This document shows, one piece after another, positions 54,122 through 62,547 of a stretch of 64,000 bases of DNA (within the stretch, counting starts at the first letter, position 1; every line of letters starts with the position of its first letter). The stretch spans positions 35,315 through 99,314 of the forward strand of contig JAIYCU010000034.1 in NCBI GenBank assembly GCA_027487835.1, in the 5' to 3' direction. This DNA is from Bacteroidota bacterium. Its GTDB lineage: Bacteria > Bacteroidota > Bacteroidia > UKL13-3. The position numbers were made by a program, and so were the translations under genes. Below the pieces are notes generated by a model. That model worked only from the letters and a program-made list of their open reading frames with translations. It did not search any database and had not been told where the DNA came from.

Positions 54122-54946
54122 TTATTTTACTTGGCTCATTACAATCTTATCAAAAAGTCTATCGCCAAGGTAGATTCTCATCCAAACCATTGGCTTGGCA
54201 AAATAACCCACGCGGTACCTTGTTTTTGGTTTCTTGCTCGCAACGATATTTGAAATCGTTTTTGCAATTAGACTTGAAGGTGAGCCTTGGCCGCTTTCAT
54301 ACATTTTTTTGGTAGCTGCTTCTAGTTTGGCGGTTAAAGTGGCATAGGCGCCTTTTGAAGAAAACTTCAAGATGTTTTTCAACATCACCTCTCCAAACTC
54401 AGTTTTAATAATTCCCGGTTCAAGCACCACCACATTTATATTATGGTCTTTTAGTTCCAAACGCAAACAATCGCTAAATCCTTCTACAGCGTGTTTACTG
54501 GCATGGTACCAAGCCCCCATTGGCGTGTACATTTTACCTCCCATGGAAGAGGTATTGATGATGAGGCCAGATTTGGCTTTACGCATAAAGGGTATCACTT
54601 TGGAGGTAATGGCTGCTAATCCAAAAAGGTTTACCTCAAATTGTTGTCTGGCCTCGGCAATGGGTACATCTTCTACTGCACCATATAAACCATATCCTGC
54701 ATTGTTCCATAAAACATCAATCTTCCCTTCTTTTTGAATGAGGGTATCCACTACCAGTTGAATATCCTGATCATTAGAAATATCCATAGCTATAGGCTGA
54801 GCACCCATTTGTTTTAGGTCTTGCATTTGCTCAATACGGCGCGCCGCAGTGTAAACAATATGACCTTGTTGAATGAGCAATTTGGCAGATTCTTTACCCA
54901 TACCTGAACTTGCTCCTGTGATTAGAATTACTTTTCTGTCTTGCAT
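54122..54946 (-). CDS. Short-chain dehydrogenase/reductase
   Basis: 274 residues with the classical SDR fold. N-terminal nucleotide motif TGASSGMGKESA (TGxxxGxG), NNAG (about 86-89), catalytic Ser near SSMGG, and Y-x3-K in WYHASKH (about 154-158). It uses NAD(P)H with an unknown carbonyl or alcohol. The closest pattern is that of SDR-type 17-beta-like oxidoreductases in Bacteroidota. First gene of a pair with the AraC-like regulator. Confidence 0.92.
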   Translation of the reverse strand: MQDRKVILITGASSGMGKESAKLLIQQGHIVYTAARRIEQMQDLKQMGAQPIAMDISNDQDIQLVVDTLIQKEGKIDVLWNNAGYGLYGAVEDVPIAEARQQFEVNLFGLAAITSKVIPFMRKAKSGLIINTSSMGGKMYTPMGAWYHASKHAVEGFSDCLRLELKDHNINVVVLEPGIIKTEFGEVMLKNILKFSSKGAYATLTAKLEAATKKMYESGQGSPSSLIAKTISNIVASKKPKTRYRVGYFAKPMVWMRIYLGDRLFDKIVMSQVK

Positions 54947-55046
54947 TGTTTGTTGAATTTAATGCGACAAAATTGTTGCTTTTAATTTATCCTATTCTCA
55001 TACAAATTCGGGTAAATTGTATACAAATACCGTTTTATGGAAAGAA

Positions 55047-55733
55047 TCACCCTTTTGCTTTCAATCTGCAAACACCATTCAATCTATATTGTAAGCCAAA
55101 CAGCAACTGGGCCGCATTATGTTTAATTACTCCCTCATTCTGAAGAGGCACCCTGCTCACATTGGTAAGCCCTAATTGGTTGCGCAGCTCTGTAGTAAGA
55201 CTGAATTTTGAACTTATATGATAAATAATCCCTAAACCTGCCACTAAACCAGCATCTATATCCTTATGACTCTTTCTATAATCTAATTGATTGTCAGGAA
55301 AACTTTGGGTTATGGACATTAAATAAGAGGCATAGGGTCCAGCACTCACAAAGCCTTGAAGGGATGGACCTATTGCTAGGTCTGCCTTTAATTGCAAAGG
55401 AACTGTAAGGTACTGATAATTATAAAAAAGGGTTCCGTTTCCCAATTGTTGTCCAAGTGCATCGTAAAAAATAACATCATACTTAGCTCCTTTTAAATCA
55501 CTCATTAGACCTGTTTTAAGGGAGAATCTTTGGTTTATTTGGTATTGTAAGGATAAGCCAGCCGATGAGGCCAAACGAGGTTTTTGAATGGATTCTGGTA
55601 TCTTGTTTCCACGCAAACTGCTAATGGCTGGTCCTCCTTCTATTCCAATGCTCCAAATAGAAGATTGTGCCATAAGGCCAACTGAAAGAAACAAATACAA
55701 AGCAGATGATAATAAGATTTTGGTTGTGTACAT
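55047..55733 (-). CDS. Outer-membrane beta-barrel protein (porin-like)
   Basis: 228 residues: signal LLSSALYLFLSVGLMAQS and about eight amphipathic strands (WSIGIEGGPAISSLRG, RFSLKTGLMSDLKGAKYDV, LTVPLQLKADLAIG, AGLVAGLGIIYHISSKFSL). This matches the OmpA-type/PorT small barrel family (outer membrane beta-barrel domain). The C-terminal sequence LQYRLNGVCRLKAKG departs from the usual final aromatic, which may indicate the last strand ends earlier. Function unknown. Confidence 0.85.
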   Translation of the reverse strand: MYTTKILLSSALYLFLSVGLMAQSSIWSIGIEGGPAISSLRGNKIPESIQKPRLASSAGLSLQYQINQRFSLKTGLMSDLKGAKYDVIFYDALGQQLGNGTLFYNYQYLTVPLQLKADLAIGPSLQGFVSAGPYASYLMSITQSFPDNQLDYRKSHKDIDAGLVAGLGIIYHISSKFSLTTELRNQLGLTNVSRVPLQNEGVIKHNAAQLLFGLQYRLNGVCRLKAKG

Positions 55734-55794
55734 GGTTAATATTTTAGGTTGGTTCGGACAGAAAACGCAAGGTTAACCTGTTTTAGTGTGCTCA

Positions 55795-56088
55795 TCAAAT
55801 TTCTCGATACCTTACCCGTGTTTCTGCCTTCTGCCGCATTCTATCTATAATTAGTTTTGCCAACTCGGGTGCAATTTCTTGGGGTGTGCTTTGGGCAAAT
55901 GCCGCTTTTACTTTTTGCTCGTTTACATCAATTCTATAGAGGAGTTGCAATAAGCCTTCCATGTCATTTAACATCAGGTAAACCAATCGTTCTTGCAATC
56001 GCTGTTCAAATTCTGCTGCGACCATGGCTTGGTTCAAACCGAATTCTTTTGAAAGTAACTCTCTTGTAATTTTTTCTACTTCGCTCAT
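55795..56088 (-). CDS. Small helical conserved hypothetical protein
   Basis: 97 residues, no signal or membrane segment. Predicted to be mostly helical, charged (EKITRELLSKEF, AEFEQRLQERLVYLMLNDME, PELAKLIIDRMRQK). No recognised family or catalytic motif. It ends at the codon pattern RYREI. It carries a copy of the iterated 10-mer (encoding GLNQ). It faces the aconitase gene divergently across 145 bp. Confidence 0.65.
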   Translation of the reverse strand: MSEVEKITRELLSKEFGLNQAMVAAEFEQRLQERLVYLMLNDMEGLLQLLYRIDVNEQKVKAAFAQSTPQEIAPELAKLIIDRMRQKAETRVRYREI

Positions 56089-56233
56089 GCTCAGCTATAT
56101 TTTTTTAACAAATATACCCAAATTGCAAAGGCCTTTTGACAAAGATTTGCTTATTTTGCGGCTGTTTTAAAATTAGACGAGCGTTCAACTTTTAAAACGC
56201 TCTTTTGTTTATAATTTAAACCGAAACAAGAAT

Positions 56234-58501
56234 ATGGTATTTGATTTAGAAATGATTAAGGCAGTGTATGAACGCATGCCTTCGCGCATTGCTGCCGCAC
56301 GCAAAGCTGTTAATAAGCCTTTAACGCTTGCTGAAAAGATTTTGTATAGCCATTTAACCCAAGGAGATGCCTTGGAAGCTTATGGACGTGGTAATAGCTA
56401 CGTAGATTTTAACCCAGACCGCGTGGCCATGCAAGATGCAACTGCACAAATGGCTTTACTTCAGTTTATGCAAGCAGGTCGCCCAAAAGCTGCGGTGCCT
56501 TCTACCGTTCATTGTGATCACTTAATTACAGCTAAAGTTGGTGCCGAGCAAGATTTGGCTACTGCAAATAAAGAAAGTAAAGAGGTTTACGAATTTCTAG
56601 CCTCTGTTTCTAATAAATATGGTATTGGATTTTGGAAACCAGGTGCAGGTATCATTCACCAAGTGGTTTTAGAAAATTATGCTTTCCCAGGTGGAATGAT
56701 GATTGGTACCGACTCGCACACGGTGAATGCAGGCGGATTAGGAATGCTTGCCATTGGTGTAGGTGGTGCAGATGCCTGTGATGTAATGGCTGGCTTACCT
56801 TGGGAACTTAAATTCCCTAAATTAATTGGGGTTAAACTTACCGGAAAATTAAATGGCTGGACCGCCCCTAAAGATGTGATTTTAAAAGTAGCTGGCATTC
56901 TAACCGTAAAAGGTGGAACAGGTGCCATTGTTGAATATTTTGGGGATGGTGCCACCAGCATGAGCTGCACAGGCAAAGGAACCATTTGTAATATGGGTGC
57001 TGAAATTGGCGCTACCACTTCTACCTTTGGTTACGACGAAAGCATGGAGCGCTACTTGCGCGCTACGGGTCGTAATGAGGTAGCAGATTTAGCCAATGCC
57101 ATTGGTGAGCATTTAACGGGCGACCCAGAAGTATATGCAAATCCAAGTGCGTATTTCGACCAAGTAATTGAAATTAACTTAGATGAATTAACACCGCACC
57201 TAAACGGACCATTTACTCCAGACTTAGCCACGCCAGTTGCTGAAATGAAAGAAGCAGCAGCTAAAAATGGCTGGCCTTTAAAAGTTGAATGGGGATTGAT
57301 TGGCTCTTGTACCAACTCATCTTACGAAGATTTATCAAGAGCGGCTTCCATTGCCCGCCAAGCCATCGAAAAAGGATTGAGCACCAAGGCAGAATTTGGT
57401 ATTAACCCAGGTTCTGAGCAAGTAAGATTTACTGCGGATAGAGATGGTTTGTTAAAAACTTTTACCGACCTAAACGCGAGCATCTTTACCAACGCGTGTG
57501 GCCCATGCATTGGCATGTGGGACCGTGTAGGTGCTGAGAAAGCTGAGAAGAATACCATTGTTCACTCGTTTAACAGAAACTTTGCGAAGCGTGCCGATGG
57601 CAACCCGAATACTTATGCGTTTGTGGCCTCGCCAGAAATGGTTGCCGCCATTGCCATTGCCGGTGATTTATCGTTTAACCCTATTACAGATACTTTAACC
57701 AATAACAAAGGCGAGCAAGTAAAACTTGATCCTCCTGTAGGTGATGAATTGCCAAATAAAGGTTTTGCAGTTGAAGATGCGGGTTACCTTGCTCCTGCCG
57801 CTGATGGCAGCCATGTGCAAGTAGCAGTTTCTCCAACTTCTGACCGTTTGCAATTGTTAGATCCATTTGCCGCTTGGGAAGGTACCGACCTTAAAGGCTT
57901 GAAGCTTTTAATAAAGGCAAAAGGTAAATGTACAACCGACCATATCTCTATGGCTGGACCTTGGTTAAAATACCGCGGACATTTAGATAATATTTCTAAT
58001 AATATGTTGATTGGTGCGGTTAACTATTTCAATGAAAAAACAGACAGCGTAAAAAATCAATTGACTGGCGAATACCAATCGGTTCCTAAAGTGCAACGCA
58101 GTTACAAAGCACAAGGCATTGGCTCTATTGTGGTAGGTGATGAGAACTATGGCGAAGGCTCTAGTCGCGAGCATGCCGCCATGGAACCACGTCATTTAGG
58201 CGTGCGTGCGGTATTGGTTAAATCATTTGCCCGTATCCACGAAACCAACTTAAAAAAGCAAGGTATGTTGGCTTTAACTTTTGCAGACAAAGCTGATTAC
58301 GAAAAGTTCCAAGAAGACGATGTGATAGACATTATTGGATTAAGCAGCTTTGCACCTAATAAGAGCTTAAGTTTGACCCTAAGCCATGCAGATGGCACCA
58401 CAGATACAATTGAAGTAAACCATACCTACAATGAGCAGCAAATTGAGTGGTTTAAAGCCGGTGGTGCTTTAAATATCATTCGTGCTCAGGTGGGAGCATA
58501 A
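56234..58501 (+). CDS. acn: Aconitate hydratase (mitochondrial type)
   Basis: 755 residues. It interconverts citrate and isocitrate using a [4Fe-4S] cluster. Cluster cysteines: [10 protein letters not shown] (about 357) and [12 protein letters not shown] (CxxC, about 420). Other marks: SVHCDH ([11 protein letters not shown]), [14 protein letters not shown] and the C-terminal swivel domain with [17 protein letters not shown]. Length and motifs fit the mitochondrial aconitase-like subfamily rather than the AcnA or AcnB of proteobacteria. A strong terminator follows. Confidence 0.97.
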   Translation: MVFDLEMIKAVYERMPSRIAAARKAVNKPLTLAEKILYSHLTQGDALEAYGRGNSYVDFNPDRVAMQDATAQMALLQFMQAGRPKAAVPSTVHCDHLITAKVGAEQDLATANKESKEVYEFLASVSNKYGIGFWKPGAGIIHQVVLENYAFPGGMMIGTDSHTVNAGGLGMLAIGVGGADACDVMAGLPWELKFPKLIGVKLTGKLNGWTAPKDVILKVAGILTVKGGTGAIVEYFGDGATSMSCTGKGTICNMGAEIGATTSTFGYDESMERYLRATGRNEVADLANAIGEHLTGDPEVYANPSAYFDQVIEINLDELTPHLNGPFTPDLATPVAEMKEAAAKNGWPLKVEWGLIGSCTNSSYEDLSRAASIARQAIEKGLSTKAEFGINPGSEQVRFTADRDGLLKTFTDLNASIFTNACGPCIGMWDRVGAEKAEKNTIVHSFNRNFAKRADGNPNTYAFVASPEMVAAIAIAGDLSFNPITDTLTNNKGEQVKLDPPVGDELPNKGFAVEDAGYLAPAADGSHVQVAVSPTSDRLQLLDPFAAWEGTDLKGLKLLIKAKGKCTTDHISMAGPWLKYRGHLDNISNNMLIGAVNYFNEKTDSVKNQLTGEYQSVPKVQRSYKAQGIGSIVVGDENYGEGSSREHAAMEPRHLGVRAVLVKSFARIHETNLKKQGMLALTFADKADYEKFQEDDVIDIIGLSSFAPNKSLSLTLSHADGTTDTIEVNHTYNEQQIEWFKAGGALNIIRAQVGA

Positions 58502-58521
58502 GAAGGGATATTTCTTTATAC

Positions 58522-58556
58522 AAAAAAAGCCTCGAAAATTTCGGGGCTTTTTTTTT
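58522..58556 (+). terminator. Rho-independent terminator of aconitase
   Basis: AAAAGCCTCGAAA pairs with TTTCGGGGCTTTT (one G-T wobble) around 1-2 bases and runs into a T-tract of nine. Confidence 0.9.
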
Positions 58557-58642
58557 GTTTATATTTGTTAAAGAAACAGGTAAAAATCAGGATTACTTGA
58601 AATAAAAGGAATTACACAATCTTCATAAATGAAAATTATCTT

Positions 58643-58650
58643 TATTTTTG
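58643..58650 (+). promoter_or_regulatory. -7 element of the toxin/antitoxin pair
   Basis: TATTTTTG matches TAnnTTTG, 19 bases before the antitoxin start. No clear -33 element was seen. Confidence 0.5.
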
Positions 58651-58669
58651 AATTAATAATAAATAGGCC

Positions 58670-58906
58670 ATGAACCATACTTCTGAAATTAAAAAGAACT
58701 TGATTTTAAGAATTAAGCATTCAAAGGATTTAAATTTTTTAAACGCTCTACAGACTATTTTTGATTCTTCAGAACAATCATTATATCAAATATCGCCCGA
58801 GCAAAAAGCAGATATTGAAAAAGGAAGAACTGAAATAAAAAAAGGCTCATTTGTTAAAAATGAAGCGCTAATGTTAGAGATGAAGCAATGGCTGAAAAAG
58901 AAATAA
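58670..58906 (+). CDS. Putative antitoxin of a ParE/RelE-type pair
   Basis: 78 residues, mostly helical and charged (EIKKNLILRIKHSKDLNFLNALQTIF; ISPEQKADIEKGRTEIKKGSFV; the end MKQWLKKK). The QKADIEKGRTEIKKG stretch resembles the C-terminal toxin-binding region of several Bacteroidota antitoxins. It overlaps the toxin start by 19 bp, the common order antitoxin first. No HTH is seen at the N-terminus. Confidence 0.7.
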   Translation: MNHTSEIKKNLILRIKHSKDLNFLNALQTIFDSSEQSLYQISPEQKADIEKGRTEIKKGSFVKNEALMLEMKQWLKKK

Positions 58907-59184
58907 TTTGGTCAGAACTTGCCAAGTACCAACTAAGTACCATTCTTGATTTTTATGTTCAAAGAAATGGCAACGCAGATTATAGTTTAAAAATACTACG
59001 GGAATAAGAAGATTTACTAAAAACTCTTTCAAAGTCTGAGTTAATTGGAAGACTTACCTCAAATAAAACCACTCGTGTTATTCCAATGAAAGATTATCTA
59101 ATTTTTTATGAAATAAATGGTAATAGAATTGAGATATTATCATTTTGGGACAATAGACAAGATATAGTTAAGAGAAAGTTCTGA
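58888..59184 (+). pseudogene. ParE/RelE-like toxin interrupted by an in-frame TAA
   Basis: 99 codons in one frame, with stop at codon 40 (59005-59007), after EIIWSELAKYQLSTILDFYVQRNGNADYSLKILRE (split around LAKYQLSTIL and KILRE). The rest continues in the same frame (EDLLKTLSKSELIG, RVIPMKDYLIFYEING, IEILSFWDNRQD) and has the RelE/ParE C-terminal pattern YLIFYE...IEILSFWDNRQDP-like. No frameshift, only a nonsense codon. A single base change (CAA or AAA to TAA) would explain it. The antitoxin is intact. Confidence 0.75.
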
Positions 59185-59208
59185 TAAATAAGGCCGCGAA
59201 CACTCAAA

Positions 59209-59760
59209 TTATAACCAACTATTGATTTTCCACTTTAAATTTACTTGAACAGGTATTTGATGTTGTGCGCACCAATTATTTAAAAAGACATGAAAGGCAT
59301 TTTCTTGTTCTAATAATTGTGATTTATCAATTAAAATGGCACCTGCTGTTTTCAAATTTAAAATGTAAAGGGTATCTAATTCTATCACTTCTTTAATGCC
59401 ATTTACAAGTAAAGAAAAGCTTGAAAATTTGTTGCTTTGAACCAATTCTTGTTCTTTAAAAACATAGTGTTCTTCCAATCCAATCATCCCTTCATAAATG
59501 CTAGCAAGTTGTTTATATTGCCGGGAGATGGTTAACTTAATAACCAAGGGTGTATATAAAAACAAAAAAGTAAAGGCCAATATTCCAGTTAAAAAAAAGT
59601 CGCCTTGGTTGGCGTAGGTATAAAGCGTTAAAGCTAAAAAAATACTGCCATAAATGATGCCTGTTTTGAGGGTTGATTTTTTTAACTTCCCTACCTCAAA
59701 ATGGAAATACAAATTATATTTTAGGTAATTGGCTAAAGTAGCTTGCTGGTTAAATTCCAT
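59209..59760 (-). CDS. YcxB-like membrane protein
   Basis: 183 residues (two ATGs in a row; the second used). Two adjacent membrane segments (about 31-50 and 55-73: GIIYGSIFLALTLYTYAN, FFLTGILAFTFLFLYTPL) follow a short N-terminal strand region; the C-terminal half is a soluble domain with LEEHYVFKEQELVQSNKFSSFSLLVNGI (key: a KF-SFS strand) and YILNLKTAGAILIDKSQL. This matches the YcxB-like family. Function unknown. A copy of the iterated 10-mer lies just upstream of its start. Confidence 0.75.
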   Translation of the reverse strand: MEFNQQATLANYLKYNLYFHFEVGKLKKSTLKTGIIYGSIFLALTLYTYANQGDFFLTGILAFTFLFLYTPLVIKLTISRQYKQLASIYEGMIGLEEHYVFKEQELVQSNKFSSFSLLVNGIKEVIELDTLYILNLKTAGAILIDKSQLLEQENAFHVFLNNWCAQHQIPVQVNLKWKINSWL

Positions 59761-59799
59761 CATGTGATGCTATATTAATAGTAACAATAATATGTTTTC

Positions 59800-59809
59800 G
59801 GTTTGAACC
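59800..59809. repeat. Intergenic copy of the iterated 10-mer
   Basis: GGTTTGAACC, preceded by TTTC, lies between the YcxB-like gene and the 42-bp array. The third copy outside genes. Confidence 0.8.
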
Positions 59810-59859
59810 AAAAAAGGTCAGTATAGCCGCAGAAACAATAAAAGCAACTGGAAGTTGGT

Positions 59860-60027
59860 AAAAACATTTGTCGGGAGGGTTATAACATTACTCGGGGAGG
59901 CAAAAACATTTGTCGGGCGGGTAATAACATTACTCGGGGAAGCAAAAACAATTGTCGGGCGGGTAATAACATTGCTCGGGGAGCTAAAAACATTTGTCGG
60001 GAGGGTAATAACACTTTTTGGATATGG
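59860..60027 (+). repeat. 42-bp tandem repeat made of 21-bp half-units (4 copies)
   Basis: Eight consecutive 21-bp pieces alternate between AAAAACATTTGTCGGGNGGGT and TATAACATTACTCGGGGAGGC types, giving four 42-bp units. All half-units share AACATT-NN-TCGGG. A frame through the array reads TFVGRVITLLGEAK four times, but it has no similarity to known proteins, no plausible start region and its last unit degenerates. Probably a non-coding minisatellite. Confidence 0.85.
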
Positions 60028-60101
60028 GAGTATTCAAATAACTGTGTCAGACTAAAATTTATATATTTGTCATGTTGGGTAGAAACGGAAACAGGCTCTG
60101 C

Positions 60102-60109
60102 TATCTTTG
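60102..60109 (+). promoter_or_regulatory. -7 element of the PIN/antitoxin pair
   Basis: TATCTTTG matches TAnnTTTG, 14 bases before the PIN start. A second match, TATATTTG, lies 40 bases earlier at 60062-60069. Confidence 0.45.
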
Positions 60110-60123
60110 CTTTGAAAAAATAC

Positions 60124-60407
60124 ATGAAACAGAGAATTTACATAGACACCTCAATTGTTGGCGGCTACTTTGACGAAGAGTTCAAAGAAGCGACAATTAA
60201 GTTGTTTGAAAGGCTCGACAACAGCGAAACTGCCGTCATATTGCTATGGCGACCATTCACAAAGTGGACGTATTAGCAAGTTGGAACTTTAAACATATCG
60301 TAAACCTTAACAAAATAAAGGGGTACAATTCTGTGAATTTACGACTTGGATATTCAATGATAGAAATTAGAAGCCCAAAAGACTTGGTAAATTATGGAAA
60401 CGACTAA
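60124..60407 (+). pseudogene. PIN-domain toxin with internal deletion
   Basis: It starts with the PIN N-terminus KQRIYIDTSIVGGYFDEEF (first catalytic Asp in YIDTS) up to KLFERLDNSE, and then the frame shifts. From 60231 another frame continues with CRHIAMATIHKVDVLASWNFKHIVNL and ends IEIRSPKDLVNYGND. Intact family members have about 60-70 residues between these parts, carrying the central acidic residues. Here that segment is missing, so the toxin cannot be active. Its downstream partner gene overlaps the end and is intact. Confidence 0.75.
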
Positions 60408-60558
60408 AAAAGAAAAACAGTTTGACGCTGTAAAAATGATGCGAGACATCAGAGACAAAATCAGTTCTGAAACGCAGAATATGACTTTTGATGAATTAAA
60501 GGCTTATATCAAACAAAAACTTGATGACAACAAAACAAAACTCGTTGGACAGCAATAA
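60394..60558 (+). CDS. Small antitoxin partner of the PIN gene
   Basis: 54 residues: ETTKKEKQFDAVKMMRDIRDKI, then MTFDELKAYIKQKLDDN. The K-x-FDAVKMMRDIRDKIS pattern is typical of short proteins paired with PIN toxins in Bacteroidota. Its ATG overlaps the end of the PIN remnant by 14 bp. The toxin is broken, so this gene is an orphan. The following 220 bp hold no gene. Confidence 0.75.
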   Translation: METTKKEKQFDAVKMMRDIRDKISSETQNMTFDELKAYIKQKLDDNKTKLVGQQ

Positions 60559-60772
60559 TTACGAAAAAAGTCACTGTAGATAAGAGCACCTAAAAGTATT
60601 GGCGGTTGAGTGTGCTTAAATGAAGTTTTGTGTTTCAAATAATTTTCAGTGCTGGCATATAGTTATCGTGCATTGAAAACGCCAACTTACAGCTGCAAAA
60701 ACGTTATTAGCTGTTAGTATTTCATAGTGCCTACAAGCCAAGCCAGGAATTTAGATTGTGTGGAACATACTT

Positions 60773-60862
60773 TTTGGATATTTGATGAGTGAAATAGATT
60801 GGGTATGTTTGTTTTATAAACGATATAAGATTTCGGTTATTAAATAGTTAGTGGTAATTTTA
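60773..60862 (+). repeat. Dispersed promoter-bearing repeat, copy 1
   Basis: Contains TTTG (60781-60784), 19 bases, and TATGTTTG (60804-60811), which is the full Bacteroidota promoter. Shared with the other copies: GATATTTGATGAGTGAAATA-type start, GATTGGGTA and, downstream, GATTTCGG...TTAAATAG. It lies 84 bases before the hypothetical lipoprotein gene. The stretch before it (60559-60772) shows nothing recognisable. Confidence 0.7.
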
Positions 60863-60894
60863 AAGATATAGGTAAGCCATAAAAGACAACTAAG

Positions 60895-61509
60895 ATGACA
60901 AATAGACTCTTTTTAATAATTACACTGTTCTTCATGACTGGTTGTTTTGAAAACAAATCAGCAAACAATATTTCGGCGGAATCTGAAAATCCAATTGACA
61001 CAATAAATTATCTTGACTTCAAATTTACTAAAGTAATTGCGTTTGCAACAGTCAACCCATTTGATGACCCAACTCAAATGTATAGGTCTTCAACAAATAA
61101 AATGGACTTATCCAAGTTTGGAGATACGATTAGTAGGACACTTGATAATTCGCAAATTGACCTACTCTCAAAAATGCTTAGTGGTAAGTTAAATCGTGAT
61201 ACTTTACCAGACCCAGCCGACTGCCACAACCCTAGACACAATATTGTCTTTCTAAATGAAAGTGAAAGTGTGGTGCAATATATCTCTGTTTGCTTTGAAT
61301 GTAGCACCGTTAGAAGCAGTAAAACTCAAAAAGCTAGCTTCAAGAATTTTGAAAACTTCTTTAATTCAATTGGACTTAAGGTTTTCTACTACCCAGAATA
61401 CCATAAACAATATTATGACTCAATAAACAAACTCAGACCCAATAAAAAAGGATTACAATCAAAAGCCATAGTAAAATTTACTCCATTAACTGAAAAAGCA
61501 GGAAAATAA
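60895..61509 (+). CDS. Hypothetical lipoprotein
   Basis: 204 residues. Lipobox FFMTGC gives C17. The mature part is mixed alpha/beta with a cysteine pair HNP...CFEC (C108 and C133, C136). No recognised family. Start ATG follows promoter copy 1 of the dispersed repeat. AT-rich, as its neighbours. The pattern of single genes of unknown function separated by similar repeats is typical of accessory regions. Confidence 0.7.
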   Translation: MTNRLFLIITLFFMTGCFENKSANNISAESENPIDTINYLDFKFTKVIAFATVNPFDDPTQMYRSSTNKMDLSKFGDTISRTLDNSQIDLLSKMLSGKLNRDTLPDPADCHNPRHNIVFLNESESVVQYISVCFECSTVRSSKTQKASFKNFENFFNSIGLKVFYYPEYHKQYYDSINKLRPNKKGLQSKAIVKFTPLTEKAGK

Positions 61510-61561
61510 ACTAGGAAGATGCCCATACACAAACGCTATAGGTAACCAATGAGACAACATA

Positions 61562-62266
61562 ATGAATAAAGCTACAGAAATATTAAACCAACTTGACCAA
61601 TGTAATACAGATTACACTTTTCCAATGTTGGACAACGGCTATGTATATCCAGCAGGTACAAAGCTATCAGTTTACCGTGATGACAAACGTTGGGTTATTT
61701 TAATTGAAGTTATTGGATTTAGTTATCGTGGAGGAGGACACAATGGAATATCAAATTGTCTACATGTTTATGGCAATTGCTTAAACTATCCTCCAGGAAC
61801 TAAGAATGAAAATTTTCTGAATCTAACAGATAATGCCCCTGATTGTAACACTTTTGACGAGGAAGAAGATTTTTATTTAAATCCAAATTGTTCAAGCTTT
61901 AGGTTGCGCAATGAAGTTTTACCTATAATTCATGATAGGGAAAAATACAACTCTTTGGGAATTGAACTTGAAGACGAAACGAAAGTTATGGCATTCGAAT
62001 TTCTCCGTCTGCTTGATGCATTGTACCATGACAAACTCGTAGCAACCGAAATTGAAATACGTGAACGAATTCCTATTGATATTCCAAAAATCATTGAAAT
62101 TCATGAATGGTTTCATCCTGATGTTGCAAATGGTGAGTTGCCAAGTGAAAACGAAACCTTTAAGCAAATAGCCATGTCATTAGAGACAGGAAATATTGAT
62201 TACTACAGTCCAACTCATAAACCCAATACAAATTGGACAAATTGGCCATTTGGTGGAACACTTTGA
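61562..62266 (+). CDS. Hypothetical protein, DUF7003-like (possible immunity type)
   Basis: 234 residues, no signal peptide. Sequence: a beta-rich N-terminal part with TFPMLDNGYVYPAGTKLSVYRDDKRWVILIEV (split as FPMLDNGYVYPAGTKL), a glycine run RGGGHNGISN, DEEEDFYLNPNCSSFRLRN, and the C-terminal IHEWFHPDVANGELPSENETFKQIA. The YRDDKRWALVIE-type pattern is seen in DUF7003-like proteins; my family name is tentative. The promoter is not clear. It lies 52 bp after the lipoprotein. Confidence 0.6.
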   Translation: MNKATEILNQLDQCNTDYTFPMLDNGYVYPAGTKLSVYRDDKRWVILIEVIGFSYRGGGHNGISNCLHVYGNCLNYPPGTKNENFLNLTDNAPDCNTFDEEEDFYLNPNCSSFRLRNEVLPIIHDREKYNSLGIELEDETKVMAFEFLRLLDALYHDKLVATEIEIRERIPIDIPKIIEIHEWFHPDVANGELPSENETFKQIAMSLETGNIDYYSPTHKPNTNWTNWPFGGTL

Positions 62267-62280
62267 AACAAGCAATACAC

Positions 62281-62375
62281 CCACTTACGGGTATTTGTTG
62301 AGTGAGGTAGATTGGGTATATTTGTTTATAGCCAATATAAAGTTTCGGGAATTAAATAGATAGCGGTCAGTTTAG
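62281..62375 (+). repeat. Dispersed promoter-bearing repeat, copy 2
   Basis: Begins with the dyad ACCCACTTACGGGT, then TTTG at 62294-62297, 19 bases, TATATTTG at 62317-62324. Its following 50 bases resemble copy 1 (ATATAA, TTTCGG, ATTAAATAG). It lies 224 bases before the TPR lipoprotein gene. Confidence 0.75.
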
Positions 62376-62547
62376 GAAACCCCAACAGTGCAATAAAAAT
62401 TATTAGAATAATGACATCCCAAAATAAATTTCTTTGGATTTATGGTGAATGTGGCTGCTAATTCGATAGATTGAAAACCAAACCGCTAACTGGCATTTTG
62501 CTATAATAAAATCATTGGAATACAAACAAAAACTATTAAAAGATAAG

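Noticed and set aside
8943..59809. FtsK-orienting (KOPS) or Chi-like role for the iterated 10-mer
   Set aside because: No strand bias (7 versus 8 copies).
59855..60055. Protein made of a 14-residue repeat
   Set aside because: The array is better explained by 21-bp DNA half-units; no similarity, and the last unit is degenerate.
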